From NCBI GenBank assembly GCA_945898185.1, contig CAMDHP010000007.1, positions 1-41,278 of the forward strand: a DNA stretch of 41,278 nucleotides. Direction: 5' to 3'. The notes under the pieces are model-generated. The model had not been told where the DNA came from. It did no database searches and saw only the letters and a program-made list of their open reading frames with translations. The stretch comes from Akkermansia muciniphila (lineage in GTDB: Bacteria > Verrucomicrobiota > Verrucomicrobiia > Opitutales > Opitutaceae). This document shows, in pieces, positions 1 to 8,217 of the stretch. Every line of letters starts with the position of its first letter. Within the stretch, counting starts at the first letter, position 1. Made by a program: the position numbers and the translations under genes.

Positions 1-92
1 TACTCTTTCTCGGCTTGAGATCGGTTCGGGTCCGGAATCGGACGAAACGGCGTCCGCCGTTCCGCTACGGGGAAAATCCAGGCGGCGATCCC

Positions 93-110
93 CTTGAACT
101 CACGTTCAAG
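93..110 (+). repeat. REP-like palindrome, copy 1
   Basis: The sequence is CTTGAAC, a tcac loop, then GTTCAAG: a perfect 7-base inverted repeat with a 4-base loop. It is followed by the shared tail cctacgccgg. The same core and a similar tail occur at 166, 1111, 9918, 11329 and 28826, all in the same orientation, which marks a dispersed repeat family rather than a chance hairpin. Confidence 0.85.
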
Positions 111-165
111 CCTACGCCGGAGCACTTAACCTTAATCTTTCATCTTAAACCGCGCGCGCAGCGCG

Positions 166-183
166 CTTGAACTCACGTTCAAG
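166..183 (+). repeat. REP-like palindrome, copy 2
   Basis: This is a perfect copy of CTTGAACtcacGTTCAAG followed by cccacgccgg, 73 bases downstream of copy 1 and in direct orientation. With copy 1 it forms a direct pair in the gap left of hicB. Confidence 0.85.
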
Positions 184-238
184 CCCACGCCGGAGGCCGG
201 GCGGCTTGGGATTCGTTCTCGGGTTGGGGGCCCGAGGC

Positions 239-280
239 GGAGGTGGGCTCTGTCGAGAACCAGAATGAGAACGAGAGCGG
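239..280 (+). repeat. Purine-rich intergenic repeat, copy 1
   Basis: The string ggaggtgggctc, one variable base, then gtcgagaa and a block of gaatgagaacgaga units recurs at 915-956. Both copies sit in the two gaps flanking hicBA, close to copies of the palindromic repeat. No coding potential is apparent. Confidence 0.6.
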
Positions 281-332
281 AGCAATGGACACCGGGCTTG
301 CCTGAGAATGGATGGTTGGCTTACTTTGAGTC

Positions 333-536
333 ATGAACGAACTCGTTTTTGAAGTCACACAGGAAGGCGACGGCGGTTTTGTGGCGGAGGCGCTGGGTGA
401 AAGCATCATCACTCAAGCCGACTCTTGGGACGAATTGCGTTCCAACGTGCGCGAGGCGGTCACGGCGTTTTACTTTGACCGCCCCGCGCCCGCCCGAGTG
501 CGGTTGCACCTGGTTCGCGACGAAGTGCTCGCGTGA
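333..536 (+). CDS. hicB: HicB-type antitoxin
   Basis: A 67-residue protein resembling the short HicB antitoxin fold: a beta-rich start (VFEVTQEGDGGFVAEALG) and a helix (SWDELRSNVREAV) that matches the usual HicB pattern of a partly degraded RNase H-like domain. There is no C-terminal DNA-binding domain, so it probably acts mainly by binding the toxin. Its stop overlaps the GTG start of the next gene by 4 bases, implying translational coupling. The antitoxin comes first here, whereas many hic loci have the toxin first. The function is inferred from family resemblance plus the partner gene. Confidence 0.75.
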   Translation: MNELVFEVTQEGDGGFVAEALGESIITQADSWDELRSNVREAVTAFYFDRPAPARVRLHLVRDEVLA

Positions 537-772
537 AAATTCCCCGCGATCTTTACGGCCGCGAATTGGCGGCGTTGCTCTGCCGGGATTGGGGTTATGC
601 CAAGGTGAACCAGGTGGGTAGTCACATTATTTTGCAGACCGAGCAGCCGGGGCATCACCGGGTTTCCATCCCCGACCACAAACCGCTGAGGCTCGGGACG
701 CTCAATGCCATCTTGCGGGAGGTGGCGAAGGCAAAGAAGACTACCCGTGAAGCTATCCTTGGTTCGTTGTAG
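533..772 (+). CDS. hicA: HicA-type mRNA interferase toxin
   Basis: A 79-residue small basic protein with the HicA double-stranded RNA-binding-like fold. It has an N-terminal helix around KIPRDLYGRELAALL, then GYAKVNQVGSH with the family's catalytic histidine (His31), strands ending in HHRVSIPDH, and a C-terminal helix LNAILREVAK. HicA toxins cleave mRNA on ribosomes when free of HicB. It starts at GTG 533 inside the stop codon of hicB (GTGA overlap). The length is normal for the family and no lesion is visible, so the pair looks intact. It lies in repeat-rich sequence, consistent with an acquired module. Confidence 0.8.
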   Translation: MKIPRDLYGRELAALLCRDWGYAKVNQVGSHIILQTEQPGHHRVSIPDHKPLRLGTLNAILREVAKAKKTTREAILGSL

Positions 773-914
773 TGGCGGGTGTTCTGCGCGATTCGGTCTC
801 CGGAGATTTCGCCACGGAGCGCATCGAGGGACGGAGAGACCTGAGGGCTGAGACCTGAAACCTGAGGCGGCCGGAGGGGTTGCCAATGCCCGATGGCGAT
901 TAGCGGATGAGGGA

Positions 915-956
915 GGAGGTGGGCTCGGTCGAGAATGAGAACGAGAATGAGGGCGG
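915..956 (+). repeat. Purine-rich intergenic repeat, copy 2
   Basis: This matches the copy at 239-280 over ggaggtgggctc, gtcgagaa and the gaatgagaacgaga block, with small differences in unit number. It is followed by the longer GA-rich tract. Confidence 0.6.
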
Positions 957-991
957 AGGGGGGGATCGGATCACGTGGCACTCCCCGCTGT

Positions 992-1057
992 GCGGAGAGG
1001 GGAAGACGGAATGAGAAGGAGAAAGAGTAAGAGAAAGAATATAGAGAAAGATATCGG
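992..1057 (+). repeat. Polypurine (GA-rich) tract
   Basis: About 66 bases almost wholly A and G on the plus strand, built from irregular gaaaga, gagaaag and aatgagaagg units. It lies about 125 bases beyond the mutS stop codon, and the mutS strand carries the pyrimidine-rich version. It could be a low-complexity remnant or an unusual DNA structure; no gene is implied. Confidence 0.6.
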
Positions 1058-1110
1058 AACGGGCGGGGGGTGGGGGGATTCGGGCGAAGCGAATGAAAAG
1101 GAATCGAACT

Positions 1111-1128
1111 TTTGAACTCACGTTCAAG
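1111..1128 (+). repeat. REP-like palindrome, copy 3
   Basis: The sequence tTTGAACtcacGTTCAAG has a 6-base perfect stem (the outer pair is lost) and the tail cctacgcttcggaggcc. It sits just downstream of the mutS stop codon, the position where REP elements often occur. Confidence 0.8.
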
Positions 1129-1181
1129 CCTACGCTTCGGAGGCCGGCGGAGGCCCGCGTGCTCGCGGGTCACTACAAAGG

Positions 1182-3767
1182 CTACAGCAACTCCAGCTGC
1201 GCGGTGTCGGACGCGGGGGCGACGGTGAGCTTCTTCTTGGGCTTTGCGGTCGGCGCGGCGGGGAGCTCGACTGCGGTTTCGTCACCTTCTAATTTGGCGA
1301 GGATGACGCGGGCGCGGTCGATCACAGACGGCGGCAAGCCGGCGAGGCGGGCGACTTGAATGCCAAAGCTGCGCTCGGCGGGGCCGGAGACGACGCGGCG
1401 GAGGAAGACGATGTCGTCGTTCCACTCTTTCACTGCCACGCTGTAGTTGCGGAGGCGTGACAGGTGTTTTTCGAGTTGGGTCAACTCTTGGTAGTGGGTG
1501 GCGAAGAGCGTGCGCGGGCCGCGCTCGGGGTCGGCGTGGAGGTGCTCGACCACCGCCCAAGCGATGGAGAGGCCGTCGTAGGTGGAGGTGCCGCGGCCGA
1601 TCTCGTCGAGAATGATGAGGGAGCGATCGGTGGCGTGGTTGAGGATGTTGGCGGTCTCGTTCATCTCGACCATGAAGGTGGAGTTGCCGCGCGCGAGGTC
1701 ATCGCTCGCGCCGACGCGGGAGAAGATGCGGTCCACCAGGCCGAGGCGGCAGGCGGTGGCGGGCACCCAACTGCCAACGTGGGCCATGAGGGCGATGAGG
1801 GCGACCTGGCGGATGTAGGTGGATTTGCCGGCCATGTTGGGGCCGGTGAGCAAGGCGAGCGGCTCGGCGGTGGCGGAGAGGCGGGTATCGTTGGGGACGA
1901 AGGCCTGCGAGCCGGCGGGGCGGGAGGGATCGCGGAGCATTTGCTCAACGACGGGGTGGCGGCCGGCGGTGATTTCCAAAACGGCGTCGTCCACGAACTC
2001 GGGTTGGCAATAATCCCACTCGCGGGCGAGCTCGGCCCAGCCGGCGAGCACGTCGAGCTCGGCGAGGGCGTTGGCGGTGCGGGCGAGGGCGATGGATTCG
2101 TCGAGCACGGCGGCGACGAGTTCAGCGAACAGGTCGTGTTCGCGAGCGAGAGCGTTGTCGTCGGCGGAGAGGATTTCCTTCTCCTTTTGGCGGAGGGCGT
2201 CGGTGACGTAGCGCTCGCCGTTTACGGTGGTCTGGCGGCGGATGTAGTCGGCGGGGACGAGGTGGAGGTTGGCCTTGGTGATCTCGATGTAGTAGCCGAA
2301 ATTATTCGTGAATTTAACCTTCAGGCTGCGAATGCCGGTGCGGGCCTGCTCGGTGGCTTCGAGCTCGGAGAGCCAGGCGCGGTTGTCGGTTTTGAGGGAG
2401 TGGAGACGGTCTAGCTCGGCGTCGTGGCCGGGGCGGATGAGGTTGCCATCGGCGAGGTCGGCGGGGAGCTCGTCGGCGAGGGCGTTATCGAGACTTAGAC
2501 GCAACGACGCGAAGTCGCGAAGCTCGGCGACGAAAGGATGCAGCGGGGCGTCGAAGGACTCCAAGGCGGAGCGCAGATCGGGGAGTTGACGAAGGGTGTC
2601 GCGGATGCCGCCGAGTTCGCGGGGATTGCGGAGACGGTTTTGGAGACGGCCGAGGATGCGCGGGATATCGCGGACATGGGTGAGGGCGGCGCGGAGGTCG
2701 GCGAGCGGGCCGGGCGCGGCGAGCAAAGCGCCAACGGCCGCGGAGCGGCGGCGGACCTCGGCGAGGTCCTGTGGGGGAGCGGCGAGCCAGGCCTCGAGCA
2801 GACGGGCGCCGGGAGCGGTGCGGGTGCGGTTGAGGGCGAATAGCAAGGAGCCGGCGCGTTCGCCGCGGGTGGATGCAAAGATTTCCAGATTACGCAGAGT
2901 GGCGGGATCGAGGAGGAGGGTGGCGGCGCTGCGGTGGAGCTGGAGCCGGTGGAGGTTTTCCGGTTTGGCGCAGAGGTTTTCGGTGACGTAGAGCACGAGG
3001 GCGCCGGCGGGGCCGAGGGCGGCGTGGTCTTGCGGAATACCGAAGCCCTCGAGGTTGAGCACACCCAAGGTCGAAAGGACGGCGCGGAGGCCTGTGGCGG
3101 GCTCGAATTGGAAGGTGGGCAGCTCGGTGAGGGTGCGGCCGGAGGCGAAGGCGGTGAGGGCGTGGAGGGCGGTTTGGTCGTGCGGGGCGGAGCGCCATTT
3201 TTCGAGCAGGCCCTCGGGCAGGACGAGCTCGCGGGGATCGAGGGCGGTGAGGACGGGCAGGAGGTCCTCGGGGCGGGGATCGGAGGCGAGGCGGAAGTCG
3301 CCGGTGGAGAGATCGAGCCAGGCGGCGTGGAGGCCGGCGCGGTCGGCGTGGAGGGCGGCGAGGTAGTGGTTGCGCGAGGCGTCTAGCTGTTTGGCGTCGA
3401 GGGTGGTGCCTGGGGAGAGGATGCGGGTGAGTGCGCGGCGGACGAGTTTGCCGGCGACGGCGGGCTCGGCCTGGTCGCAGATGGCGACCTTGCGGCCGGC
3501 GGCGAGGAGCTTGTTGACGTAGGTGTTGGCGGCGTGGAAAGGCAGGCCGGCCATGGGGTGTTCGCCGCGCTTGGTGAGGGTGAGGCCAAGGAGGCGTGAG
3601 GCGTCGATGGCGTCGTCGAAGAAGAGCTCGTAGAAATCGCCGAGGCGGAAGAGGAGAAAGGTGTCCTTGGGGAGAGTGCGGCGGACCTCGAAATACTGCT
3701 GAAGCATCGGGGTGAGCTTGGGGGCGGGCTCGGGGGATGCGGAGGCGGCGGGAGGCGTGGCGGACAT
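1182..3767 (-). CDS. mutS: DNA mismatch repair protein MutS
   Basis: MutS recognises base mismatches and small loops in DNA and uses ATP to recruit downstream repair factors. The 861-residue protein has the N-terminal mismatch-reading Phe-X-Glu motif (GDFYELF, Phe45 to Glu47), connector and lever regions, then the ABC ATPase with Walker A GPNMAGKST (642-650) and Walker B LIILDEIGRG (717-726). The ATG at 3767 is preferred: the reading frame stays open upstream into nadA, but that part is low-complexity and unlike MutS. It follows nadA by 49 bases on the same strand, so co-transcription with nadA is likely. Confidence 0.96.
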   Translation of the reverse strand: MSATPPAASASPEPAPKLTPMLQQYFEVRRTLPKDTFLLFRLGDFYELFFDDAIDASRLLGLTLTKRGEHPMAGLPFHAANTYVNKLLAAGRKVAICDQAEPAVAGKLVRRALTRILSPGTTLDAKQLDASRNHYLAALHADRAGLHAAWLDLSTGDFRLASDPRPEDLLPVLTALDPRELVLPEGLLEKWRSAPHDQTALHALTAFASGRTLTELPTFQFEPATGLRAVLSTLGVLNLEGFGIPQDHAALGPAGALVLYVTENLCAKPENLHRLQLHRSAATLLLDPATLRNLEIFASTRGERAGSLLFALNRTRTAPGARLLEAWLAAPPQDLAEVRRRSAAVGALLAAPGPLADLRAALTHVRDIPRILGRLQNRLRNPRELGGIRDTLRQLPDLRSALESFDAPLHPFVAELRDFASLRLSLDNALADELPADLADGNLIRPGHDAELDRLHSLKTDNRAWLSELEATEQARTGIRSLKVKFTNNFGYYIEITKANLHLVPADYIRRQTTVNGERYVTDALRQKEKEILSADDNALAREHDLFAELVAAVLDESIALARTANALAELDVLAGWAELAREWDYCQPEFVDDAVLEITAGRHPVVEQMLRDPSRPAGSQAFVPNDTRLSATAEPLALLTGPNMAGKSTYIRQVALIALMAHVGSWVPATACRLGLVDRIFSRVGASDDLARGNSTFMVEMNETANILNHATDRSLIILDEIGRGTSTYDGLSIAWAVVEHLHADPERGPRTLFATHYQELTQLEKHLSRLRNYSVAVKEWNDDIVFLRRVVSGPAERSFGIQVARLAGLPPSVIDRARVILAKLEGDETAVELPAAPTAKPKKKLTVAPASDTAQLELL

Positions 3768-3816
3768 GGGGCGAAGGATTTCTCGGACAGCGGGACCTAA
3801 GGTGCGTATCGGCGGC

Positions 3817-4797
3817 TCAACGGCTCCAATCCAACATGCGCTGGATGGGGACAAGGGCGGCGGAGCGGATGGGCTCGGGGACATCGAGCTCTGGGCGCAT
3901 AAATTTGAGGGCATCGCGGACCTTCTCGATCGTGTTCATTTTCATGAACCGGCAGTCGTTGCAGGCGCAGGTGTCGGTGGGGCCGGCGATGAAGGTCTTG
4001 TGCGGAACCTCGCGGCGGAGGCGGTGCAACATGCCGCTCTCGGTGACGACGATGATGCGCTCGGCGGGCGAGTTTTTGGCGAACTTTACCATCAACTCGG
4101 TCGAGCAGACCTCGTCGGCGAGATCACGCACGGCCTCTACGCACTCGGGATGGGCGACGACCGGCGCACCGGGAAACTGGATACGGATGCGCTCGATGGC
4201 CTGGGTGGTGAACATGACGTGGGCGTAACAACTGCCGGGCCAGAGCTGCATCTTGCGGCCGGTGCGCTGCGAGACCCACTGGCCGAGGTTCTGGTCGGGG
4301 ACGAAGAGGATGTCGCGGTCGGCGGGCACGCGGGAGACGATCTTTTGGGCGTTGCCGCTGGTGACGATGACATCGCTTAGGGCTTTGACGGCGGCGGAGC
4401 AGTTGATGTAGGCTACGACGTAAACGTTGGGATGCGAGGCCTTGTAGGCGGCGAGACGCTCGGCGGGGCAGGAGTCGGCGAGCGAGCAACCGGCGTCGAG
4501 ATCGGGCAGGAGCACGGTGCGGCCCGGGTTAACGATCTTGGCGGTCTCGGCCATGAAGTGCACGCCGCAGAAAAGAATCACGTCGGCCTGCGCGGCCTGG
4601 GCCTGGTAGGCGAGGCCGAGGGAGTCGCCCACGAAATCGGCGATGCGCTGAATGTCCTCGTTTTGGTAGTTGTGGGCGAGGATGACTGCGTTGCGCTCGC
4701 GCTTGAGGGCGAGAACCTCCTGCTGGGTCGCGGTGAGCGGCGGCAGCTCGGAGCGGGGAGCGAGCACGAGTGGTTCGTAGTTGAGCAGGGTGGGCAT
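3817..4797 (-). CDS. nadA: Quinolinate synthase NadA
   Basis: NadA condenses iminoaspartate with dihydroxyacetone phosphate to give quinolinate for NAD synthesis and needs a [4Fe-4S] cluster. The 326-residue protein has the family signatures AHNYQNEDIQ, DAGCSLADSC (Cys104, Cys110), WPGSC (Cys190) and a C-terminal CACNDC group (Cys277, 279, 282), which supply the cluster ligands. The ATG at 4797 gives normal family length. nadB and nadC are not in the window. It lies between a TPR protein gene (48 bases upstream) and mutS (49 bases downstream), in a chain that begins with a Fur-type regulator. Confidence 0.95.
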   Translation of the reverse strand: MPTLLNYEPLVLAPRSELPPLTATQQEVLALKRERNAVILAHNYQNEDIQRIADFVGDSLGLAYQAQAAQADVILFCGVHFMAETAKIVNPGRTVLLPDLDAGCSLADSCPAERLAAYKASHPNVYVVAYINCSAAVKALSDVIVTSGNAQKIVSRVPADRDILFVPDQNLGQWVSQRTGRKMQLWPGSCYAHVMFTTQAIERIRIQFPGAPVVAHPECVEAVRDLADEVCSTELMVKFAKNSPAERIIVVTESGMLHRLRREVPHKTFIAGPTDTCACNDCRFMKMNTIEKVRDALKFMRPELDVPEPIRSAALVPIQRMLDWSR

Positions 4798-4845
4798 CGG
4801 GAGCGGGGAAAGAGGCGGCGGAGTGCGGACCGGCTGGCGGCGTGC

Positions 4846-5220
4846 TCAGGCTTTTTCGGCCTTGCGCACGAGGGCGAGAAGGATGGCGAATTCGGGGCGC
4901 TCGCGGATGGGTTCCAGATCGGGGTCCTCTTCCATCCAGCCGGCATCGTCGTAGCCGATGGTGATGGCGTGGGCGAGGGAACGCAGGGCATCGGCGGGGC
5001 GTTTGCAGAGGGCGAGGCTGCACGCGAGATTGTAGTGGGCGGTGGAGTTGTCGGGCTGGAGCCGCACGAGTTTACGGTCCATTTTGAGACCGTCGGCGAT
5101 GCGGCCGGCCTTGGTGTAGAGACCGCCGAGCAACTCAACGACATCCACGTAGGACGGATCGCGGCGCAGCACGCTTTCGTAGAAGGCGATGTCAAAAACG
5201 GTTTCTTCCTTGCGGGACAT
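4846..5220 (-). CDS. Small TPR-repeat protein
   Basis: A 124-residue soluble protein made of tetratricopeptide-like helices: YVDVVELLGGLYTKAGRIAD, then LVRLQPDNSTAHYNLACSLA and a third helix pair with RPADALRSLAHAI. There is no signal peptide or membrane segment. TPR proteins bind other proteins; no catalytic role is visible and the partner is unknown. It sits between the Fur-type regulator (69-base gap) and nadA (48-base gap), so probable co-transcription is the only functional hint. The ATG start at 5220 fits the repeat register. Confidence 0.75.
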   Translation of the reverse strand: MSRKEETVFDIAFYESVLRRDPSYVDVVELLGGLYTKAGRIADGLKMDRKLVRLQPDNSTAHYNLACSLALCKRPADALRSLAHAITIGYDDAGWMEEDPDLEPIRERPEFAILLALVRKAEKA

Positions 5221-5289
5221 GGGCGGGTGTTAAAACGGGTTTATCGGACGGGACGCGGTCGGGGAGGCGAAGGCCGGGCAAGGTCCGCC

Positions 5290-5751
5290 TCAAGCGCGGT
5301 GTTTGCAAAAGGCGGCGGCCTTCAAGGTGTCGCAATGGGCACTGACCTGCAGCCGCTGGCTCACCGGGGTGAGGCCCAGCTTCGAGGAAACGGTGTTGCC
5401 ATACCAAGACATGAAAGGGGCGCTGATCTCGAAAATCTTGTCGCAATCGAGGCAGATTACTTGGGCGACCTGAGCGCTGCTGTCGTGATTTGGGAGGTAG
5501 TATTTCTGGTTGCGGCCGATATCCACCTCGCGGAGCAGGGCGCCCTCGGTCATGATGGGCAAAGTGCGGTAAACCGTGGCGCGGGAGACGGATTCATCAA
5601 TGGCGCGGGCGTGGTCGAGCAGCTCCTCGGCGGTAAAATGGTCCTTCTGCGCGAAGGCGGCGTCGAAGATGGCGAGACGCTGGTTGGTCACGCGCAGACC
5701 CTTGGCGGTGAGGTGGTGTTTGAACTTGGCGAGGGCGTCTTCGTTGCTCAC
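5290..5751 (-). CDS. Fur-family transcriptional regulator, atypical metal site
   Basis: A 153-residue Fur/PerR/Zur-type repressor. The winged helix is clear: [26 protein letters not shown] and the recognition helix [14 protein letters not shown] structural CxxC (ICLDC, Cys100 and Cys103) is present, but the second cysteine pair is spaced C-x8-C (Cys140, Cys149). The histidine-rich sensing motif that normally precedes CxxC (HHDHLIC in Fur) reads QVAQVIC, with no histidines. Metal sensing may therefore be altered. It starts at GTG 5751, opposite priA. The frame, length and fold support a Fur-family protein; which metal or signal it reads is unknown. Confidence 0.9.
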   Translation of the reverse strand: MSNEDALAKFKHHLTAKGLRVTNQRLAIFDAAFAQKDHFTAEELLDHARAIDESVSRATVYRTLPIMTEGALLREVDIGRNQKYYLPNHDSSAQVAQVICLDCDKIFEISAPFMSWYGNTVSSKLGLTPVSQRLQVSAHCDTLKAAAFCKHRA

Positions 5752-5901
5752 GGGAAAGCGAGTCTCACTTCGGTCTCAACTGTGTCAATCTGTTCATCGG
5801 ACCGGGCCTGTTTCGCCAAAGGTGTGGCGGGGCGCGGGGCCATCGTGTTCGCGGCATGGCTTGCGCGGCGCGGGCGGGTGTGGCTTCAACGACGCTCTAC
5901 A

Positions 5902-8172
5902 ATGACGGAAACGGTCGGCGTGCATCCACTCGCGGGGTTCGACAAGCTTCTGCACTACAAAGTGCCGGAGACGCTCCGCGCGCAATTACAGGTCGGCTCG
6001 CTCGTGCGCATCCCGATCGTGAACCGCTTTGTGCTCGGCATCGTGGCCGAGTTCAGTGCGCCAAAGGACTTCCCGGTGGAACGCTGCAAGCCGCTTGCCG
6101 GGCTCGTGTATACATTCCCCGCGCTGCCGCCGGACTTGCTGCGTCTCGCCCACTGGATGAGCGCTTACTACGCGGCCGGGCTCGATGCGATCATTGAGGC
6201 CATGCTGCCGGTCGCGGTGCGCAAGGCCGCCGCGCTTAAACAGGAAAAACTTCTCGCACCCGCCGTGCCTCCCGGTCTGCCGGGCGCGCCGACCGACGAC
6301 GAAATCGCCACGCTCACAAAACGCGCTCCGGCGCAGGCGAAGGTTTACGCGTTTCTCGTTTCGCAACCGCGCCCGGTCTCGAAGTCGCTCGTGCTCGACC
6401 GCCTCAAGGTCACCGCCGCCGCGATCAACGGCCTGATTAACCGCGGCTGGGTGCGCGAGCAGACCCGGCGCGTCGAACGCATCGCCTACGACGACGCCCA
6501 TTCGGTCGGCGAGCAGGTCGCCGCGCAACCGCACCGGCTCAACGTTGAGCAACAGGCAGCGGTGGACGTGCTCACTCCGCTGCTCTCGACCGCGGAGCCA
6601 AAGTTCGGCGTGCAACTGCTTTTCGGCGTGACCGGCTCGGGCAAGACCGAGGTGTATTTGCGAGCGATCCAGACCGCGCTCGCGGCGGGTGGCGGCGTGG
6701 CTTTCCTTGTGCCCGAGGTGGCGCTCACGCCGCAAACCGTGGCGCGTCTGCGCAGCCGCCTCGAGGCCATCGCGCCTGGCCATCGTTGCGTGGTGTGGCA
6801 CAGCCATCTCAGCGAAGGCGAGCGGCTCGACGGTTGGCTCGCGCTCGCGACCGGCGAGGCGCGCGTCGTGGTCGGGGCGCGTTCGGCGGTTTTTGCGCCG
6901 GTGCAAAACCTGCGCCTGATCGTCGTGGATGAGGAGCACGAGCCCGCCTATAAACAGGATGAGGTGCCGCGTTATCATGGCCGTGACACAGCCATCATGC
7001 GCGCGAAGCTGGCGGGCGCGCTCTGCTTGCTCGGCTCCGCCACGCCCTCGCTCGAAACCTGGGCCAACGTATCCTCGGGCAAATACGGCCTGCTTAAACT
7101 CACCCAGAGGATTGATGACCGGAAGCTCCCCTTCATTGATATCGTGGACATGCGCGTGGAGTGCATGCAGCAACGCGGCCCGGCGACGCTCTCCAAGCGC
7201 CTTGTCGACGGGATGCGCGCCCGCATGGCGCGCGGCGAGCAGACAATCCTTTTTATCAACCGGCGCGGCTACTCGTCCGCGATGCAGTGCCGCAAGTGCG
7301 GCCACGTTGAAGAGTGCCCGCATTGCAGCGTGTCCATGACTTACCATCGCACCGACGAGACGCTGCGCTGCCACATGTGCGGTCACCAAGGCAATGCGCC
7401 CGCCCGCTGCCCGGTCTGCGCTGCCCCGGACATCAAGTGGCGCGGCACGGGCACGCAACGCGTGGAGGAGGCAGTGCGCCGCGTGATGCCGAGTGCGCGG
7501 CTGGAGCGAATTGATTCGGACACGATGGCGAGAAAGCACCGCTTCCGGGAGATCCTCGGCGACTTCCGTTCGGGCAAAATCGACATCCTCGTCGGCACGC
7601 AAATGATCGCGAAAGGACTCGATTTTCCCAACGTTACGCTGGTCGGTCTGGTGGATGCCGACCTCTCGATGCACGTGCCGGATTTTCGCGCCAACGAGCG
7701 GACATTTCAGCTCCTCGTGCAAGTGGCGGGGCGTTCGGGACGCGGCGACCGGGCGGGTGAGGTGGTGGTGCAAACCTTCACGCCCGAGGCGGGGGCGATC
7801 CAGTTTTCGCGGCATGCGGATTTCACGGGCTTTGCCGAGACCGAGTTAAAGGTGCGGCGCGAGTTCGGCTACCCGCCGTCGCGGCATTTGTTGCATCATT
7901 TGTTTCGGGGGCCTAATCCGGAGAAACTTCAATTCTTCGCCGAGCGGTGGAAACTCAAGGTGGCGGCCGCGCTAGGCGATAAGGTGACGCTGGCCGGTCC
8001 GGCGGCGGCGCCGATTGAGAAAATCAAGGACGAGTATCGCTGGCAGCTCTGGTATTTCTGCAACGCGCCCGTGACTGGCATCGTGGCCGAGATCGGCAAG
8101 CTTCGGGCGGATTTTGCGTGGCCAGTTGATATGGTGCAGGTGCTGGACGTGGACCCGGTGAACCTCTGCTGA
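5902..8172 (+). CDS. priA: Primosomal helicase PriA
   Basis: PriA recognises stalled or collapsed replication forks and reloads the replicative helicase. The 756-residue protein has the N-terminal DNA-binding region, Walker A GVTGSGKTE (242-250), the DEEH box (343-346), the GSATPSLETW motif, and eight zinc-binding cysteines in four CxxC pairs (463/466, 472/475, 490/493, 503/506). The helicase C-terminal motifs GTQMIAKGLDFPNVTLVG and VAGRSGRG follow. The frame is open far upstream, opposite fur, TPR and nadA, but ATG 5902 (TETVGVHPLAGFDKLLHY) begins the recognisable PriA sequence. It is divergent from the Fur-type gene and ends 45 bases from the converging YhaM-like gene. Confidence 0.96.
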   Translation: MTETVGVHPLAGFDKLLHYKVPETLRAQLQVGSLVRIPIVNRFVLGIVAEFSAPKDFPVERCKPLAGLVYTFPALPPDLLRLAHWMSAYYAAGLDAIIEAMLPVAVRKAAALKQEKLLAPAVPPGLPGAPTDDEIATLTKRAPAQAKVYAFLVSQPRPVSKSLVLDRLKVTAAAINGLINRGWVREQTRRVERIAYDDAHSVGEQVAAQPHRLNVEQQAAVDVLTPLLSTAEPKFGVQLLFGVTGSGKTEVYLRAIQTALAAGGGVAFLVPEVALTPQTVARLRSRLEAIAPGHRCVVWHSHLSEGERLDGWLALATGEARVVVGARSAVFAPVQNLRLIVVDEEHEPAYKQDEVPRYHGRDTAIMRAKLAGALCLLGSATPSLETWANVSSGKYGLLKLTQRIDDRKLPFIDIVDMRVECMQQRGPATLSKRLVDGMRARMARGEQTILFINRRGYSSAMQCRKCGHVEECPHCSVSMTYHRTDETLRCHMCGHQGNAPARCPVCAAPDIKWRGTGTQRVEEAVRRVMPSARLERIDSDTMARKHRFREILGDFRSGKIDILVGTQMIAKGLDFPNVTLVGLVDADLSMHVPDFRANERTFQLLVQVAGRSGRGDRAGEVVVQTFTPEAGAIQFSRHADFTGFAETELKVRREFGYPPSRHLLHHLFRGPNPEKLQFFAERWKLKVAAALGDKVTLAGPAAAPIEKIKDEYRWQLWYFCNAPVTGIVAEIGKLRADFAWPVDMVQVLDVDPVNLC

Positions 8173-8217
8173 GGCGGGCGGGAAGGGGTGGCCTTACCTC
8201 GAGTCCGCCCAATGCTC

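Larger units (their letters stand above)
1..332. other. Repeat-rich intergenic region at left edge
   Basis: No convincing gene is visible before the hicB start at 333. The stretch holds a short perfect hairpin (AACGGCG at 46-52, CGCCGTT at 55-61), two copies of the dispersed palindrome (93-110 and 166-183) in the same orientation, and one copy of a purine-rich repeat (239-280) that recurs at 915-956. It may include the end of an upstream transcription unit beyond the window edge, but nothing decides this. Confidence 0.6.
773..1181. other. Gap between hicA and mutS ends, purine-rich
   Basis: There is no supported gene between the end of hicA and the end of mutS. It contains acctga-type short repeats (about 838-866), the second copy of the purine-rich repeat (915-956), a long GA-rich tract (about 992-1057) and a palindromic repeat copy at 1111-1128. 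No hairpin with a T-run that would end mutS transcription was found. Confidence 0.6.

Noticed and set aside
93-183. CRISPR array from two palindromic repeats 73 bases apart
   Set aside because: Only two copies, the intervening sequence is too long and copies are scattered over 29 kb; no cas genes.
1464-2414. Long open frame on plus strand opposite mutS
   Set aside because: It is a Gly/Glu/Val-rich shadow of mutS caused by high GC; mutS has clear motifs on the other strand.
4432-5901. Upstream extension of the priA frame
   Set aside because: It runs opposite nadA, the TPR gene and fur and has no PriA similarity; the family sequence starts at ATG 5902.
5986-7815. 609-codon minus-strand frame opposite priA
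   Set aside because: His/Arg-rich composition with no motifs; an antisense shadow of priA.
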